Assembly (NCBI GenBank): GCA_025559845.1
Contig: CP048470.1
Coordinates: 2,327,680-2,391,679 of the forward strand
Reading direction: 5' to 3'
DNA length: 64,000 nt
Source of the DNA: Agrobacterium tumefaciens
GTDB lineage: Bacteria; Pseudomonadota; Alphaproteobacteria; Rhizobiales; Rhizobiaceae
Position 1 is the first letter of the stretch, and each line of letters opens with the position of its first letter. This document shows positions 34,777-44,996 of this stretch, piece after piece. Under the pieces are notes generated by a model. It was not told the origin of the DNA and searched no databases. It was given only the letters and a program-made list of their open reading frames with translations. The translations under genes were made by a program, and so were the position numbers.

Positions 34777-35466
34777 ATGTACGTCAAGAGAGTTATGCTT
34801 GCTGCATTCAGTATAGTTTTACTATTTATCGCATTCGGGGAGATTGACACGTCGTCTCGTTCTTCGGGGATTTCAGCTGTTTCGAAACAGCTTGAAAGCG
34901 GTCAAAGTGTCCGTTTGGACGTTATCGCTCATTATGCCAAGGAGGCGCACGACGCATCAGTTGCTGGCGCTTGCAGAACTGATGTCCTCATGTCAGGTGC
35001 AACCGTCGTGCTCGCTAATCTCGACACGGTGTCGCCAGTCATTGATTTCGATAGATGGTCGTCTTCGATCTCAGATGCGCAGGTCTATTTTGAAAGGGCG
35101 TTGATCTGCTGGCCGTCTAACGGCAATTTCTGGCTTCGGCTAGCAATGATAAAGCGTGCGATCGCGGAAGTTCCTTTGGAGCAACGCCAGCTTTTGACGC
35201 GCTCACAAACGCACGCGCCGGCAGAGGATGAGGTAGTCCGTGCTCGCCTCATGTATTATACAAGACTTGAAGAGCCAACTATTGCTGAAGTGCACGCTCA
35301 ATTATCATTGGATATCGAGAGGTATCTTAAATACGGCATCCCTCGCGAGAGTATTGAGTTGGCGAGGTTGATTAAATCGCGCTTTCCGAACGATTTTTTC
35401 AAAGCCTATTCTTCATTGGGTACGATCCAGACACGCCGGTGGGAGAGAGCTGGATTAAATTTCTAG
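34777..35466 (+). CDS. Membrane-anchored protein of unknown function
   Basis: A 229-residue protein starting six bases after the kinase gene. One N-terminal hydrophobic segment (residues 6-22) could be an anchor or signal peptide. The rest is helical, with TPR-like spacing (FERALICWPSNGNFWLRLAM) but no clear repeat consensus. Tight linkage suggests an accessory role in polymer export or assembly. Confidence 0.65.
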   Translation: MYVKRVMLAAFSIVLLFIAFGEIDTSSRSSGISAVSKQLESGQSVRLDVIAHYAKEAHDASVAGACRTDVLMSGATVVLANLDTVSPVIDFDRWSSSISDAQVYFERALICWPSNGNFWLRLAMIKRAIAEVPLEQRQLLTRSQTHAPAEDEVVRARLMYYTRLEEPTIAEVHAQLSLDIERYLKYGIPRESIELARLIKSRFPNDFFKAYSSLGTIQTRRWERAGLNF

Positions 35467-35663
35467 TAGCGATGCCCTTCCGGTGTAACAGATAGGCCAG
35501 CGAATTAACCTTATGTTGAGTGTTTACTTGCCTACCCTGTAGGCATTAGAATAGCTAATATTTAGTTTACTGAACTTCGTAATTGAACCGTTTTAATATT
35601 CGCTCCGATTTTTTTCAGGGAGCGCGTTTTTTAGCTCGATACGAGCAAAAAGGAGATTTTATC

Positions 35664-36629
35664 GTGCGAGATACGATTCTAATTTTTGGTGGTGCGGGTT
35701 TCGTAGGAACGCATTTACTTCGTTCTCTGAGTGAACAGAATAATTTTGATCTTGTATCTGTCGACAAGAAAGACGCGACCAGTAAAATCGCGGGCGTCAC
35801 TTACATCAAACATGATGTAAGAGACCTGTCATCGTTCTCGATTGAGCGGAACATCGCACGGATTTACAATCTTGCAGCGGTCCATACGACGCCGGGGCAT
35901 CCAACGCATGAGTACTATGACACGAATGTTTCAGGTGCTCTCGAGATCACCAAATTTGCCGAGCGTCACAATGTACCTGAACTGGTCTTTACCAGTTCGA
36001 TTTCGGTCTATGGCCCTGCCGAAGATCGAAAAACAGAAGAAACAACGCCTCGTCCAGAGTCTGCTTACGGTTACTCCAAGCTCCTCGCTGAAAAAGTTCA
36101 CGAGGATTGGCTCCGGCGGGCTCCTGAAGAACGCAAGCTGACGGTCGTAAGGCCGGCAGTTGTGTTCGGCCCAGGAGAGGGTGGAAACTTCACCCGTCTT
36201 GCCTCGCTTCTGAAGCGGGGGATGTTTGTCTATCCAGGCCGCAAAGACACAATCAAGGCCTGCATCTACATATCCGACCTGCTTGGTGCTCTGGAATTTG
36301 CGCGCCAGCAGCAGCAAAATTATGTGCTTTTTAATGCCGCTTATCCCGGGCGGTACACTCTCGAGCAAATCGTAGAGACACTGATCGACAAGCATTTCCC
36401 GACGGCAAAGACGTTTCTTGTGCCCCGGTACTTGCTGACCTCCGCAGCCAAGCTCTTAGGAAGCATGGATGCATTTAATCTTGGCGTTCATCCTGATCGC
36501 GTTTTGAAGCTTGTCCGTTCGACAGATGTCTATCCGAATTGGCTAGATCGCAACGGTTACCCTTTCCCCAATTCGCTTCCCGAAGTGTTTGATCGTTGGT
36601 CCCGCGAAACCAACGGCTCGTTCGTTTAA
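35664..36629 (+). CDS. NAD-dependent epimerase/dehydratase (SDR)
   Basis: A 321-residue extended SDR. The NAD motif GGAGFVG is at residues 9-15, the catalytic YGYSK is near 134, with SSISVYG before it. AAGGAG lies eight bases before the GTG at 35664; the frame is open 81 bases further. Likely substrate is a nucleotide sugar for the polysaccharide (UDP-glucose/galactose 4-epimerase-like), but the specificity cannot be read from sequence. Confidence 0.82.
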   Translation: MRDTILIFGGAGFVGTHLLRSLSEQNNFDLVSVDKKDATSKIAGVTYIKHDVRDLSSFSIERNIARIYNLAAVHTTPGHPTHEYYDTNVSGALEITKFAERHNVPELVFTSSISVYGPAEDRKTEETTPRPESAYGYSKLLAEKVHEDWLRRAPEERKLTVVRPAVVFGPGEGGNFTRLASLLKRGMFVYPGRKDTIKACIYISDLLGALEFARQQQQNYVLFNAAYPGRYTLEQIVETLIDKHFPTAKTFLVPRYLLTSAAKLLGSMDAFNLGVHPDRVLKLVRSTDVYPNWLDRNGYPFPNSLPEVFDRWSRETNGSFV

Positions 36630-36645
36630 CACTGAGGTAACGATC

Positions 36646-37776
36646 ATGAAGGTTGCGCTTGTTCACTACTGGCTGACTGGGATGCGTGGCGGGGAAAAGG
36701 TTCTAGAAGAGTTTTCAAATCTCTTCCCTGACGCTGACATCTTTACGCTCGTTTACGATGAGAAATCTGTTTCAGCCAAACTGGCAAAACACAAAGTCAC
36801 AACGTCGTTTCTTCAGCGCATAGGCGGCGTCAAACACTATCAGAAGATGCTGCCGTTAATGCCGTTCGCGCTCGAGTCATTCGATTTGACAGAGTATGAT
36901 CTCGTTATTTCGAGTGAGGCAGGTCCTGCGAAAGGCATCGTAACCCGTCCGGATGCTATTCACGTTTGTTATTGCCATTCTCCGATGAGATACATCTGGG
37001 ATTTGTTCCCTCAATACCGAAAATCTGCAGGCACGATTGCCAGAACCGTAATGTCTATTAGCGCACCGTTGTTGCGTGTGTGGGACGTTACGACATCGCA
37101 CCGCGTCGACCATTTCATCGCGAATTCGTCTTACGTGGCTAAACGCATCGAGAAATTCTATCGGCGTGATGCGCACGTAATCCACCCGCCAGTTAACATC
37201 GAGCGATTCTCGGTGGCGGACGATGTCGGTGATTATTACCTCTGTGCAGGGCAGATCACGCCGTACAAAAAAATCGAACTCGCCGTGGAAGCATGTAACC
37301 GTCTCAATAAACGCCTTGTCGTAATTGGCGGCGGCGTGACGCAAAAATTGCGTGATCTCGGTGGCAAAAATGTTGAGTTTCTCGGGGCAGTCGATGATGC
37401 GACCATGTCACATCACTTCCAGCGGTGCAGGGCGTTGCTTTATCCTGGGGTCGAGGATTTTGGGATCGTGCCACTCGAAGTTATGGCAAGCGGGCGGCCG
37501 GTGATTGCTTTCAATAGAGGCGGTGCTGTCGAAACTGTCGTCCACGGTAAGACGGGACTTCTCTTCAACGAGCAATCTGTCGAATCGCTTTGTGGGGCAA
37601 TTACTCAGCTTGAGAGTTCGTTGTCGTCTTTCTCTCCGTCGGAGATGCGCGCTCATGCGCTGAAGTTTGACGGTTTAAGATTTAGGAGCGAATTAATAAA
37701 ATTTTTCAACGTGTTGGGCGTTCAAAAGCTTTGGGGCGATGAGATCGTCACGATGCCCAAAGCCACGGGGACCTAG
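36646..37776 (+). CDS. GT4 glycosyltransferase A
   Basis: A 376-residue GT-B enzyme. The N-terminal acceptor domain includes WLTGMRGGEKVLEEF and CHSPMRYIWDLFPQY, common in WcaI/mannosyltransferase-like GT4 proteins, and the donor-binding motif EDFGIVPLEVMASGRPV lies near 268. GAGGTAA precedes ATG 36646. It transfers a sugar to the lipid-linked repeat unit on the cytoplasmic side of the membrane. Confidence 0.85.
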   Translation: MKVALVHYWLTGMRGGEKVLEEFSNLFPDADIFTLVYDEKSVSAKLAKHKVTTSFLQRIGGVKHYQKMLPLMPFALESFDLTEYDLVISSEAGPAKGIVTRPDAIHVCYCHSPMRYIWDLFPQYRKSAGTIARTVMSISAPLLRVWDVTTSHRVDHFIANSSYVAKRIEKFYRRDAHVIHPPVNIERFSVADDVGDYYLCAGQITPYKKIELAVEACNRLNKRLVVIGGGVTQKLRDLGGKNVEFLGAVDDATMSHHFQRCRALLYPGVEDFGIVPLEVMASGRPVIAFNRGGAVETVVHGKTGLLFNEQSVESLCGAITQLESSLSSFSPSEMRAHALKFDGLRFRSELIKFFNVLGVQKLWGDEIVTMPKATGT

Positions 37777-37845
37777 TTGGGTCGTGCGCTTGCTTAACGC
37801 TTGAGGTTTTTTGCGGCTGTTTGTTTGAGTACCTGAGGGCATGTT

Positions 37846-39591
37846 GTGACAAAAGAAAATCACAGTCTGACGATCCGAAATCTTGTTGGGGCCAAGACGA
37901 TGCTTTCGCTCGTACTTGGCGTCGGCTTGGCGAGCGGTGTCGTCAATGCTTTGTACCTCACGGGCTCGTTCTTCATGCTTGAGGTGTATGACCGTGTTTT
38001 GCCGTCACACAGCATACCGTCGTTGGTCGCGCTGGCAATCCTCGCACTCGGCCTCTATCTCTATCAGGGCCTTCTTGAGATTGTCCGTGGTAGGTTGCTC
38101 GTCAGGTTTGCGAGTTTGGTTGACGAGAAGCTTTACAAGCACGTCTATCGATTGATGATCGTGTTGCCATTGTCCGGGAAGCGGGTTGATACTTCCCAAC
38201 CGCTACGTGACTTTGATCAGGTAAAAAGCTTCCTGCAGGGGACCGGTCCTTCTTCTCTCTTCGATTTGCCGTGGCTACCATTTTACATTGCAATTTGTTT
38301 TCTTTTCCATCCCGTTGTCGGGTGGTTTGCCGTAGGCGGATCGATTGTTTTGATCGGCCTCACGATTGCTAACCACTTTAGCACGCGCCATGCCGCTCAA
38401 CGCACGAATGAGATCACCAACCGCAGAAACGCTTTCGTGTTCGGTTCTCAGCGTGGTGCTGAAGTCCTGCGCTCAATGGGAATGATCCCGCGCATGACAG
38501 AGGTTTGGGATCAAACAAACCGCCAACTCAGAATTGAAGGCGGTCAGGCAAGCGACATTACGTACATTTTTGGTACCGTCACAAAGGTTTTCCGGACGGC
38601 GTTGCAGTCTGCTGTTTTGGCTGCCGGTGCGGTTCTCGCGATACAGGGTGAGGCATCGGGCGGGATTATTATCGCGAGTTCAATTCTGACGGCTCGGGCT
38701 TTCGCTCCGCTAGAAATGGCAATTGCGAATTGGCGTGGTTTCGTAGCTGCACGGCAGAGCTGGGGCCGACTACGTACGCTTATGGAGCTATACCCAGAGC
38801 AAAGTGCTCGGACAACGCTCGCGCCACCATCTAAATCCCTCTCGGTTGAACGACTGACCGGTTTTCCCATTGGCGATCGATTTGCATTCTCGGATGTCGA
38901 ATTTACCGTCAATGCGGGTAGTGCTGTGGGCGTTATTGGTCCAAGTGCGTCGGGCAAGTCCTCTCTTGCGCGCGTTTTGTTGGGCATTTGGGAGCCTGTA
39001 CGTGGAGTGGTCCGCTTGGACGGTGCCTCCCTTGATCAGTGGGATCAGTCACGTATCGGGCGTTTTATTGGGTATCTCCCACAGGACGTACAACTTTTCT
39101 CCGGTACAGTTGCTGAGAATATCTCTCGATTTGAAGATGATGCATCAGCCGACGAGATCATTGCGGCCGCGAAAGCAGCACGTGTCCACGATATGGTTTT
39201 GAACCTGCCCCAGGGTTACGATACGCATATTGGCGATGCCGGTAGTGCACTTTCGGCAGGGCAACGGCAGAGGCTTGCGCTCGCGCGGGCTCTGTACAGA
39301 GAGCCATTTTTGATTGTGCTGGATGAACCAAACTCCAATCTCGATGCTGAGGGGGAGCAAGCACTGATTGCGGCGATTGATGGCGTCAAAGCCCGTGGAG
39401 GCATTGCTATCATCATAGCGCACCGGCCGTCAGTCCTGGCGAATGTCGATTTAATTCTCATGATGCGGAACGGGCAGATGCACGCATTCGGCCCGAAAGA
39501 TGAGGTGTTGGCGAGAGTTATGGCCCCTGTTTCGAGGCCACGCGGAGCTCCATTGAAGGTCATAGGCGAGACGGGCGAGGCAGGAGAATGA
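37846..39591 (+). CDS. prsD: Type I secretion ABC transporter (PrsD/HlyB-like)
   Basis: A 581-residue fused membrane-ATPase exporter without a C39 peptidase domain. About six membrane segments lie in residues 25-300; Walker A GPSASGKSS near 365, signature LSAGQRQRLALARAL near 468 and Walker B FLIVLDEP near 487. It ends in an ATGA overlap with the adaptor gene. The rhizobial PrsDE system exports RTX-type glycanases and adhesins that act on exopolysaccharide. The RTX-like protein at 55126 is a candidate substrate. The start is a GTG; GAGGG precedes it. Confidence 0.88.
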   Translation: MTKENHSLTIRNLVGAKTMLSLVLGVGLASGVVNALYLTGSFFMLEVYDRVLPSHSIPSLVALAILALGLYLYQGLLEIVRGRLLVRFASLVDEKLYKHVYRLMIVLPLSGKRVDTSQPLRDFDQVKSFLQGTGPSSLFDLPWLPFYIAICFLFHPVVGWFAVGGSIVLIGLTIANHFSTRHAAQRTNEITNRRNAFVFGSQRGAEVLRSMGMIPRMTEVWDQTNRQLRIEGGQASDITYIFGTVTKVFRTALQSAVLAAGAVLAIQGEASGGIIIASSILTARAFAPLEMAIANWRGFVAARQSWGRLRTLMELYPEQSARTTLAPPSKSLSVERLTGFPIGDRFAFSDVEFTVNAGSAVGVIGPSASGKSSLARVLLGIWEPVRGVVRLDGASLDQWDQSRIGRFIGYLPQDVQLFSGTVAENISRFEDDASADEIIAAAKAARVHDMVLNLPQGYDTHIGDAGSALSAGQRQRLALARALYREPFLIVLDEPNSNLDAEGEQALIAAIDGVKARGGIAIIIAHRPSVLANVDLILMMRNGQMHAFGPKDEVLARVMAPVSRPRGAPLKVIGETGEAGE

Positions 39592-40901
39592 CGAGCACGT
39601 CTCCAAAGCGACACACTGAACGGTCGATAAGACTTCACGCTGTAGCGATTTTCGCGATCAGCCTTTCTCTGATTGGCGGCGTTGGTGGATGGGCAGCAAC
39701 AACGAGCCTTTCCGGTGCTGTAATTGCTTCTGGTGTTGTGGTGGTAAACGATAACGTCAAGAAGGTTCAACATCTCACCGGAGGAATAGTCAGGAAACTT
39801 TTTGTTAAAGAAGGCGATCGCGTTGTCTCGGGTCAGGTGCTTCTTAGACTTGATCCTACGGCGACGAGGGCAGAACTAACCATAATCGAAAGCGGCCTGG
39901 CACAGATGTACGTGCGCCGTGCCCGGTTCAGAGCCCAAATTGATGGAAGGCAAACATTTGATGCCCCGACGGAAATCGCTGGACTAACGTTACCTCAGAA
40001 TGCGGACGATCTTGTCAGCAGCGAACGCAAATTGCTTGCTAGCCATATAAGTGCGCAGTCTGGTGCGCGCGATCAGCTTGAATCGCGTAAACGCCAATTG
40101 GTAGACGAAATCATTGGTCTATCTGTTCAGCTCGACGCGATAGAAAAAGTAATTGCTCTCACTAAGGATGAGGTAAAAACGACCCAAGGGCTTTTTGACA
40201 AGCAGCTCGTGTATCTCCAGCGCCTTCTTGCGATTAAACGGCAGCTTGCCGAACAGGAGGGCACGCGAGGTCAAAGAATATCTGAACGTGCGCAGGCGAC
40301 AGGCAAAATCAGTGAGATTGACCTTCAGATAAGGCAGCTAGATCAGGATGCTCAAAAACAAGCGAACGATGATTTAGGAGAACTCCAGGCAAAGATAGCG
40401 GACTTCGAGCAGCGCCTCATCAAGATCAAAGACCAGATGGGGCGGCTCGATATCGTCAGTCCAATTGATGGCAGGGTCTATCAACTCGGTGTTCATACGA
40501 TCAATGGAGTCGTTAATCCAGGCGATACGCTTATGCTGGTTGTTCCGGAAAACGATGAACTGACGATCGAGGCCAGGATAAGACCAGCGGATATCGACCA
40601 GGTTTACTTGACGCAGCCCGCAAGAATACGTTTCAGTGCCTTCGATCAGAAGGTGACACCCGAGGTCGACGGGGAGGTTACTACAATCGCGCCGGACCTC
40701 ATGAAGGACGAAAGAACCGGAACCTCATTCTACTCACTTCGTATACGGCCGAATTCGGACAAACTCGAGCTGCTGGGGGACAGACGACTGTATCCAGGCA
40801 TGCCTGCCGAGGTGTTCTTAAGAATTGGCGAACGGACAGTCCTAACGTATTTGACGAAGCCTCTTACTGACCGAATGAATCACGTATTTCGTGAGGAGTG
40901 A
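39588..40901 (+). CDS. prsE: Type I secretion membrane fusion protein (PrsE/HlyD-like)
   Basis: A 437-residue HlyD-family adaptor. One N-terminal membrane segment (about 18-38), a split biotinyl-lipoyl-like hairpin (GGIVRKLFVKEGDRV, and IVSPIDGRVYQLGVHT later), long coiled-coil arms (about 140-300) and a C-terminal barrel ending with LYPGMPAEVFL. It links the inner-membrane ATPase to an outer-membrane TolC, which is not in the window. Confidence 0.9.
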   Translation: MTSTSPKRHTERSIRLHAVAIFAISLSLIGGVGGWAATTSLSGAVIASGVVVVNDNVKKVQHLTGGIVRKLFVKEGDRVVSGQVLLRLDPTATRAELTIIESGLAQMYVRRARFRAQIDGRQTFDAPTEIAGLTLPQNADDLVSSERKLLASHISAQSGARDQLESRKRQLVDEIIGLSVQLDAIEKVIALTKDEVKTTQGLFDKQLVYLQRLLAIKRQLAEQEGTRGQRISERAQATGKISEIDLQIRQLDQDAQKQANDDLGELQAKIADFEQRLIKIKDQMGRLDIVSPIDGRVYQLGVHTINGVVNPGDTLMLVVPENDELTIEARIRPADIDQVYLTQPARIRFSAFDQKVTPEVDGEVTTIAPDLMKDERTGTSFYSLRIRPNSDKLELLGDRRLYPGMPAEVFLRIGERTVLTYLTKPLTDRMNHVFREE

Positions 40902-40941
40902 GGGCGCATATGATGTCTAGGAAAACCCGCAGGGCAGTGCT

Positions 40942-42396
40942 TTGAACTTATTTCGTGGGAAGAAACTGTCATCAAGTGGGGCAGCTACGGCCGGGCTTGG
41001 AGTTATGTCTCGAGCTTCCAATCAGCTTAGCACACTGCTTTTAATGCTGGTGGCGGCCCGGTTTCTGACACCAAGTGAATTCGGGGTCTTTTCGCTCGCC
41101 GTTCTCTCAATCACGCTCATTCGGACACTGCTTTACTGCGGCGCGTTTGAGTTCTTGCTCAAGTCAGAAATTGCAGAAGATTGTGCAAGCGAAGCCCTTT
41201 TAGTGAATATCATTGTGGCAATCGGGCTGACCGCGCCGGCTGCGACTTTAGCCGTTGTTGCTTGGATCTTGTTCGACGTGTCTGATGTGCCGTGGATCAT
41301 GCTATTGTTGCTACCTTCGAATTTCATTAGCGCGGGTGCCTCATGGCAGGAATCCCTTTGCCTCAAAAGCGGGAAGACACGATCTTATTACGCGATTACA
41401 ACGGCGTCGGAGATCATTTCAGCCGGTACTGCTGTGGTGATGTTCCTGTATGGCTTCGGACTATATTCGCTAGTCGCCAAAGCCTACATTGCATCTATTA
41501 TAGTCTCTGTCCTCTATTGGAGTACTGGCACTGCGGTATGGTCAAAGAAGTTCGATAAAACCAAATTTGTTGAAATTCTAACTTGGTCATTTGAGCGTTA
41601 CGGCGCAGTTTTGCTAACCTTTGGAAGTACCTACGCAGCCGATCTAATGCTTGGGGCATTCCTTTCACCAGCAGCTACAGGGATATATAGAGGCAGCAGT
41701 CGATTGGTGACTTCTGTCGCTGATCTATTCACCCAACCTACGCGCTTACTTGGCATGACCTTCTATTCGAAACAGGCAGCTAGTGGTTCGCAGTCTGGAG
41801 AGTTTGTCGCTCGCGTTTTCTCTGTTGCTGCAGTTGTGGGGTGGTCAGCGTTGGCGGGCCTAGCTATTTCGTCCCAAACGCTTGTTCCGCTCTTACTCGG
41901 ACCATCGTGGTCGGGTGCTGCACCAGTCGTATCGATACTTTGCCTCGCAAGGGCTTTTTCCTTGATAGACGCGAGTATTGCTCCCGCGTTGGTCGCTCAC
42001 AATAAGCAGCGCTCGGTACTTGTGAATCAAACACTGGTTGTACCAGTTCTCGTGGCTTCATTGCTCATTTTGTCACCTTACGGAGTGCTTCCAGCAACCT
42101 ATGCTGTTGTACTCGCTGCAGGTTTCAACAGCATTTGCATGCTTGTCAGTCTGCACAAGCACCTCCGGCCGACGTTAAGTGGATTGAAGACGGCTGGACC
42201 AATAGCAATCGTGCCAGCGGTAAGCGTTGTGGTAGGCGGATGGATTGCAGGACAGATCTCGATGAGGTTCTCGGTCGGCGACCAGATACACTTGGCTGCG
42301 GTCATAGTTTTCGGAGCTCTATTTTGGTGCTTCGCTGTCTTGTCGCTTCGGCGGTCCATAAGGTCGGTTGTCCATGCCCTGAATGCTGCTCGCTAG
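40942..42396 (+). CDS. Wzx-like flippase 1
   Basis: A 484-residue MATE-like protein with about 12-14 hydrophobic segments and the family N-terminal ARFLTPSEFGVFSLAV stretch. Flippases of this family move lipid-linked repeat units across the inner membrane. A TTG at 40942 is the apparent start, with a nearby GGCAGTG but no strong ribosome site, so the exact start is uncertain. A second flippase lies at 43580. Confidence 0.85.
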   Translation: MNLFRGKKLSSSGAATAGLGVMSRASNQLSTLLLMLVAARFLTPSEFGVFSLAVLSITLIRTLLYCGAFEFLLKSEIAEDCASEALLVNIIVAIGLTAPAATLAVVAWILFDVSDVPWIMLLLLPSNFISAGASWQESLCLKSGKTRSYYAITTASEIISAGTAVVMFLYGFGLYSLVAKAYIASIIVSVLYWSTGTAVWSKKFDKTKFVEILTWSFERYGAVLLTFGSTYAADLMLGAFLSPAATGIYRGSSRLVTSVADLFTQPTRLLGMTFYSKQAASGSQSGEFVARVFSVAAVVGWSALAGLAISSQTLVPLLLGPSWSGAAPVVSILCLARAFSLIDASIAPALVAHNKQRSVLVNQTLVVPVLVASLLILSPYGVLPATYAVVLAAGFNSICMLVSLHKHLRPTLSGLKTAGPIAIVPAVSVVVGGWIAGQISMRFSVGDQIHLAAVIVFGALFWCFAVLSLRRSIRSVVHALNAAR

Positions 42397-42427
42397 CTGA
42401 GCGCTGCTTTTCTAACTATTAAATTCA

Positions 42428-43525
42428 ATGCGAGTTTTAAAGATGAAGCGTGCGATTGTATTCTCAGGAAATCTCCAAAATGTCGGAGACTTGGCGTTAC
42501 TTTTGCAGACTGCGCATGGCTTGCGCGCGACGTTGAATATTGAGAGTATTTTTGTTCGGCAGTGGGCTTCAGTTCATCCAGACGTTGGCAGGCAACTCGC
42601 GCTTCATAATATCGAGGTGCTCGACGGGAAAAATCTGTTTGAGTGCTTACGATCCTTGCCCGGAGCTCTTTTGCTGTTTGGGGGAGGGCAGATGGTTCGC
42701 GATAATGCGTCACTCGCGTCCATTTCTGCTGCGGCCCTTATGATGCGATTGAGCCGTTTTGTTGGGGGGAAATGTGCCGCGATCGGGTGCGGCGCGAGCC
42801 GGATTAAAAAACCTGGCCATCTCGCCGTTTGGAAATTCATCGCGGGACAGCTCTCTATATTTGCTGCTCGAGATAGAAGTTCCTTCGAAGTTGTTAGCTC
42901 CTTTAGGCAGCCAATTAAAATCGTCCAGACTGCCGACCTAATTCATTTCATATCACCGTTGACCAGCGGTTTACTTGACCAAAGTCGCGAAGGTGTTCTC
43001 ATTGCGCCCTGTGAGGATGCTTCAGAGGAGCGGGGAATTCCATCGAAGCTAGTTGCGGATATCGTCGCAGCGTTTTCGCGCAGAACTGGGTCATCGAGAG
43101 TGGTATTGGCATGTCACGATTCTAGACCTGGGATGGATACGGGGATTGCGCGGGTCATTGCCGAAGAGTTGATATCTCTTGGGAATGAGACGTTAATTCA
43201 CGAAGGTTTTTTGCTTGAAGAATTCTTCGAACTCTATCGCACAACAGGCTTGGTGATTACCAACAGACTGCACTCGGTCTTTTTTGCCGCACTCGCCAAC
43301 AAACCAATTATTCTCGTCGACGATAACAACAGCAAGACACGCGAAGCAGCTGCTGATCTCGCAATCCCATCACTCGCCGCAGGTGCAAGCATCGAAGATG
43401 TAGAAACCGCGGTGAAATTGGCCACGGACCATGTTGTGATCGAGACGCGTGCTATGAGGATGAAAGAACTAAGTAGAATTAGTGGCAACAATTTTTCGTT
43501 ACTTGAAGCTGAAATAAGAATTTAG
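42428..43525 (+). CDS. Polysaccharide pyruvyl transferase-family protein 1
   Basis: A 365-residue CsaB/WcaK-type protein. The N-terminal FSGNLQNVGDLALLLQTAHG and the C-terminal TNRLHSVFFAALANKPIILV stretches are typical; the latter holds the conserved RLH motif. The family adds pyruvyl ketal groups to sugars using PEP. ATG 42428 or 42443 (MKRAIVFSGN) may start it. It shares the family with the protein at 49583 but is clearly different. Confidence 0.82.
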   Translation: MRVLKMKRAIVFSGNLQNVGDLALLLQTAHGLRATLNIESIFVRQWASVHPDVGRQLALHNIEVLDGKNLFECLRSLPGALLLFGGGQMVRDNASLASISAAALMMRLSRFVGGKCAAIGCGASRIKKPGHLAVWKFIAGQLSIFAARDRSSFEVVSSFRQPIKIVQTADLIHFISPLTSGLLDQSREGVLIAPCEDASEERGIPSKLVADIVAAFSRRTGSSRVVLACHDSRPGMDTGIARVIAEELISLGNETLIHEGFLLEEFFELYRTTGLVITNRLHSVFFAALANKPIILVDDNNSKTREAAADLAIPSLAAGASIEDVETAVKLATDHVVIETRAMRMKELSRISGNNFSLLEAEIRI

Positions 43526-43579
43526 AACTGAGAACGGATTTTCACGTTTGGTCGCACTAACCACCCATATTGGCTATGG

Positions 43580-44854
43580 ATGTTAAATGTAATGCTCCTC
43601 CGGCAGCATACGGGTATCAACGGCGACCGCGGTGAGACCGTTGTAGGGATCATTAATATGGTGATGCGTGCAGCATCACTATTGTCCCGTCTTGCTCTTA
43701 GCATCTACATGGCCCGTATGATTAGCTTTGAAGAGTTAGGACTCTTCGGTCTAATCGTCGGAATTGTGGGAATTACGCCGTCAATCCTAGGATTTGGTAT
43801 AGGATATTTCGTTCGCCGTGAAGTTTTGACGCTTGAATCTGACGATGCGTTTCTACTCATCCGAGACCGTTTTGTATGGAACGCGATATTGGCGGCGGCG
43901 ATCTGGTTTTCAACTATAGCTATTTCATTGATTTGTATGCTGCCGATAGATTTGCAGTACTTACTTATAGCAATGATAGTGACACTAGAGTTCCTAGCGT
44001 TTGATACTCACATCGCACTGATTAATATGCGTAGACCGATATCTGCCAACGTTCTACTATTCGTCAGGTCTGCATTTTGGATAGTGCCGGTAATTCTGTT
44101 GGGAGCTTACGACCCCACATTTCGCTCTATCGACACAATATTGATCCTCTGGACTTGCGCTTTGATCGTGAGCCTGGCGCTTTCCGTGAAAGTGTTACCT
44201 GATGCACCGTGGAAGCATTTTTTACGCTGCCGCATATCCTTTTCAAAGCAGTGGCACATGTTCAAACTAGCTCCGTTAGTTTACGTGAATGACGTTGCTA
44301 CGAACGGGCAGGTCTACGTGGAACGGTTTGTTATTGCTCAGCTTATGGGTATGATGGCCACGGGTATTTACACGCTATATTTTTCGGTCGCACACGGTCT
44401 ATACATATTAGTTTCCACAGCGGTTACCCAGGTGTCTGTCACTAGGCTGGCTGACCTTTACGGTGGTGGCGATCGGACGCAGTTCAGCGCAGCTTTGCGA
44501 CGTGAGGCGCTCCGCGCAATCCAATTTTCAGTGCCGATAGTTTTTACTATCTCTGCCACGGCTCTCTACATACTTCCGGCTGTTGGATTTGACGAACTCG
44601 CTGAAGAGCCAATTGTCTTAGGTCTTATGCTGGTGAGTTCACTCCTCAAGCTATTCTCCGATTTGAGTGGCATTGAGCTGTTTTTACGACGCGAGGATAG
44701 GAAGCTAGCCATAGGGAGCTTGTCCTCTCTATTGGCGTATATCGCGCTGACCGTAGTTTGTGTGCACTTTTGGGGGCTTGTTGGTGCGGGTATCGCCAGT
44801 GTGGCGCATCAAACTGTGGTTATCGCAGTGCGGAATATGCTTTCTCGCGCATGA
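43580..44854 (+). CDS. Wzx-like flippase 2
   Basis: A 424-residue polytopic protein with about 12 hydrophobic segments and the N-terminal MARMISFEELGLFGLIVGI. It is AT-richer than upstream genes and resembles an independently acquired flippase rather than a recent duplicate of flippase 1. The first 15 residues are not hydrophobic, so a later start such as Met27 is possible. Confidence 0.8.
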   Translation: MLNVMLLRQHTGINGDRGETVVGIINMVMRAASLLSRLALSIYMARMISFEELGLFGLIVGIVGITPSILGFGIGYFVRREVLTLESDDAFLLIRDRFVWNAILAAAIWFSTIAISLICMLPIDLQYLLIAMIVTLEFLAFDTHIALINMRRPISANVLLFVRSAFWIVPVILLGAYDPTFRSIDTILILWTCALIVSLALSVKVLPDAPWKHFLRCRISFSKQWHMFKLAPLVYVNDVATNGQVYVERFVIAQLMGMMATGIYTLYFSVAHGLYILVSTAVTQVSVTRLADLYGGGDRTQFSAALRREALRAIQFSVPIVFTISATALYILPAVGFDELAEEPIVLGLMLVSSLLKLFSDLSGIELFLRREDRKLAIGSLSSLLAYIALTVVCVHFWGLVGAGIASVAHQTVVIAVRNMLSRA

Positions 44855-44996
44855 GCACATGCGCCTTTAGGTCAGCTATTGCGGATGGTTAACAAAATCA
44901 CCTTGATTTTGCTGCGCTGCGGGATAAAATTCGCTATTAGTTTTGTACTTAGACTCACAATTGAGTGCGCGCTTCGCACGCTGACGGGAGTGACGA

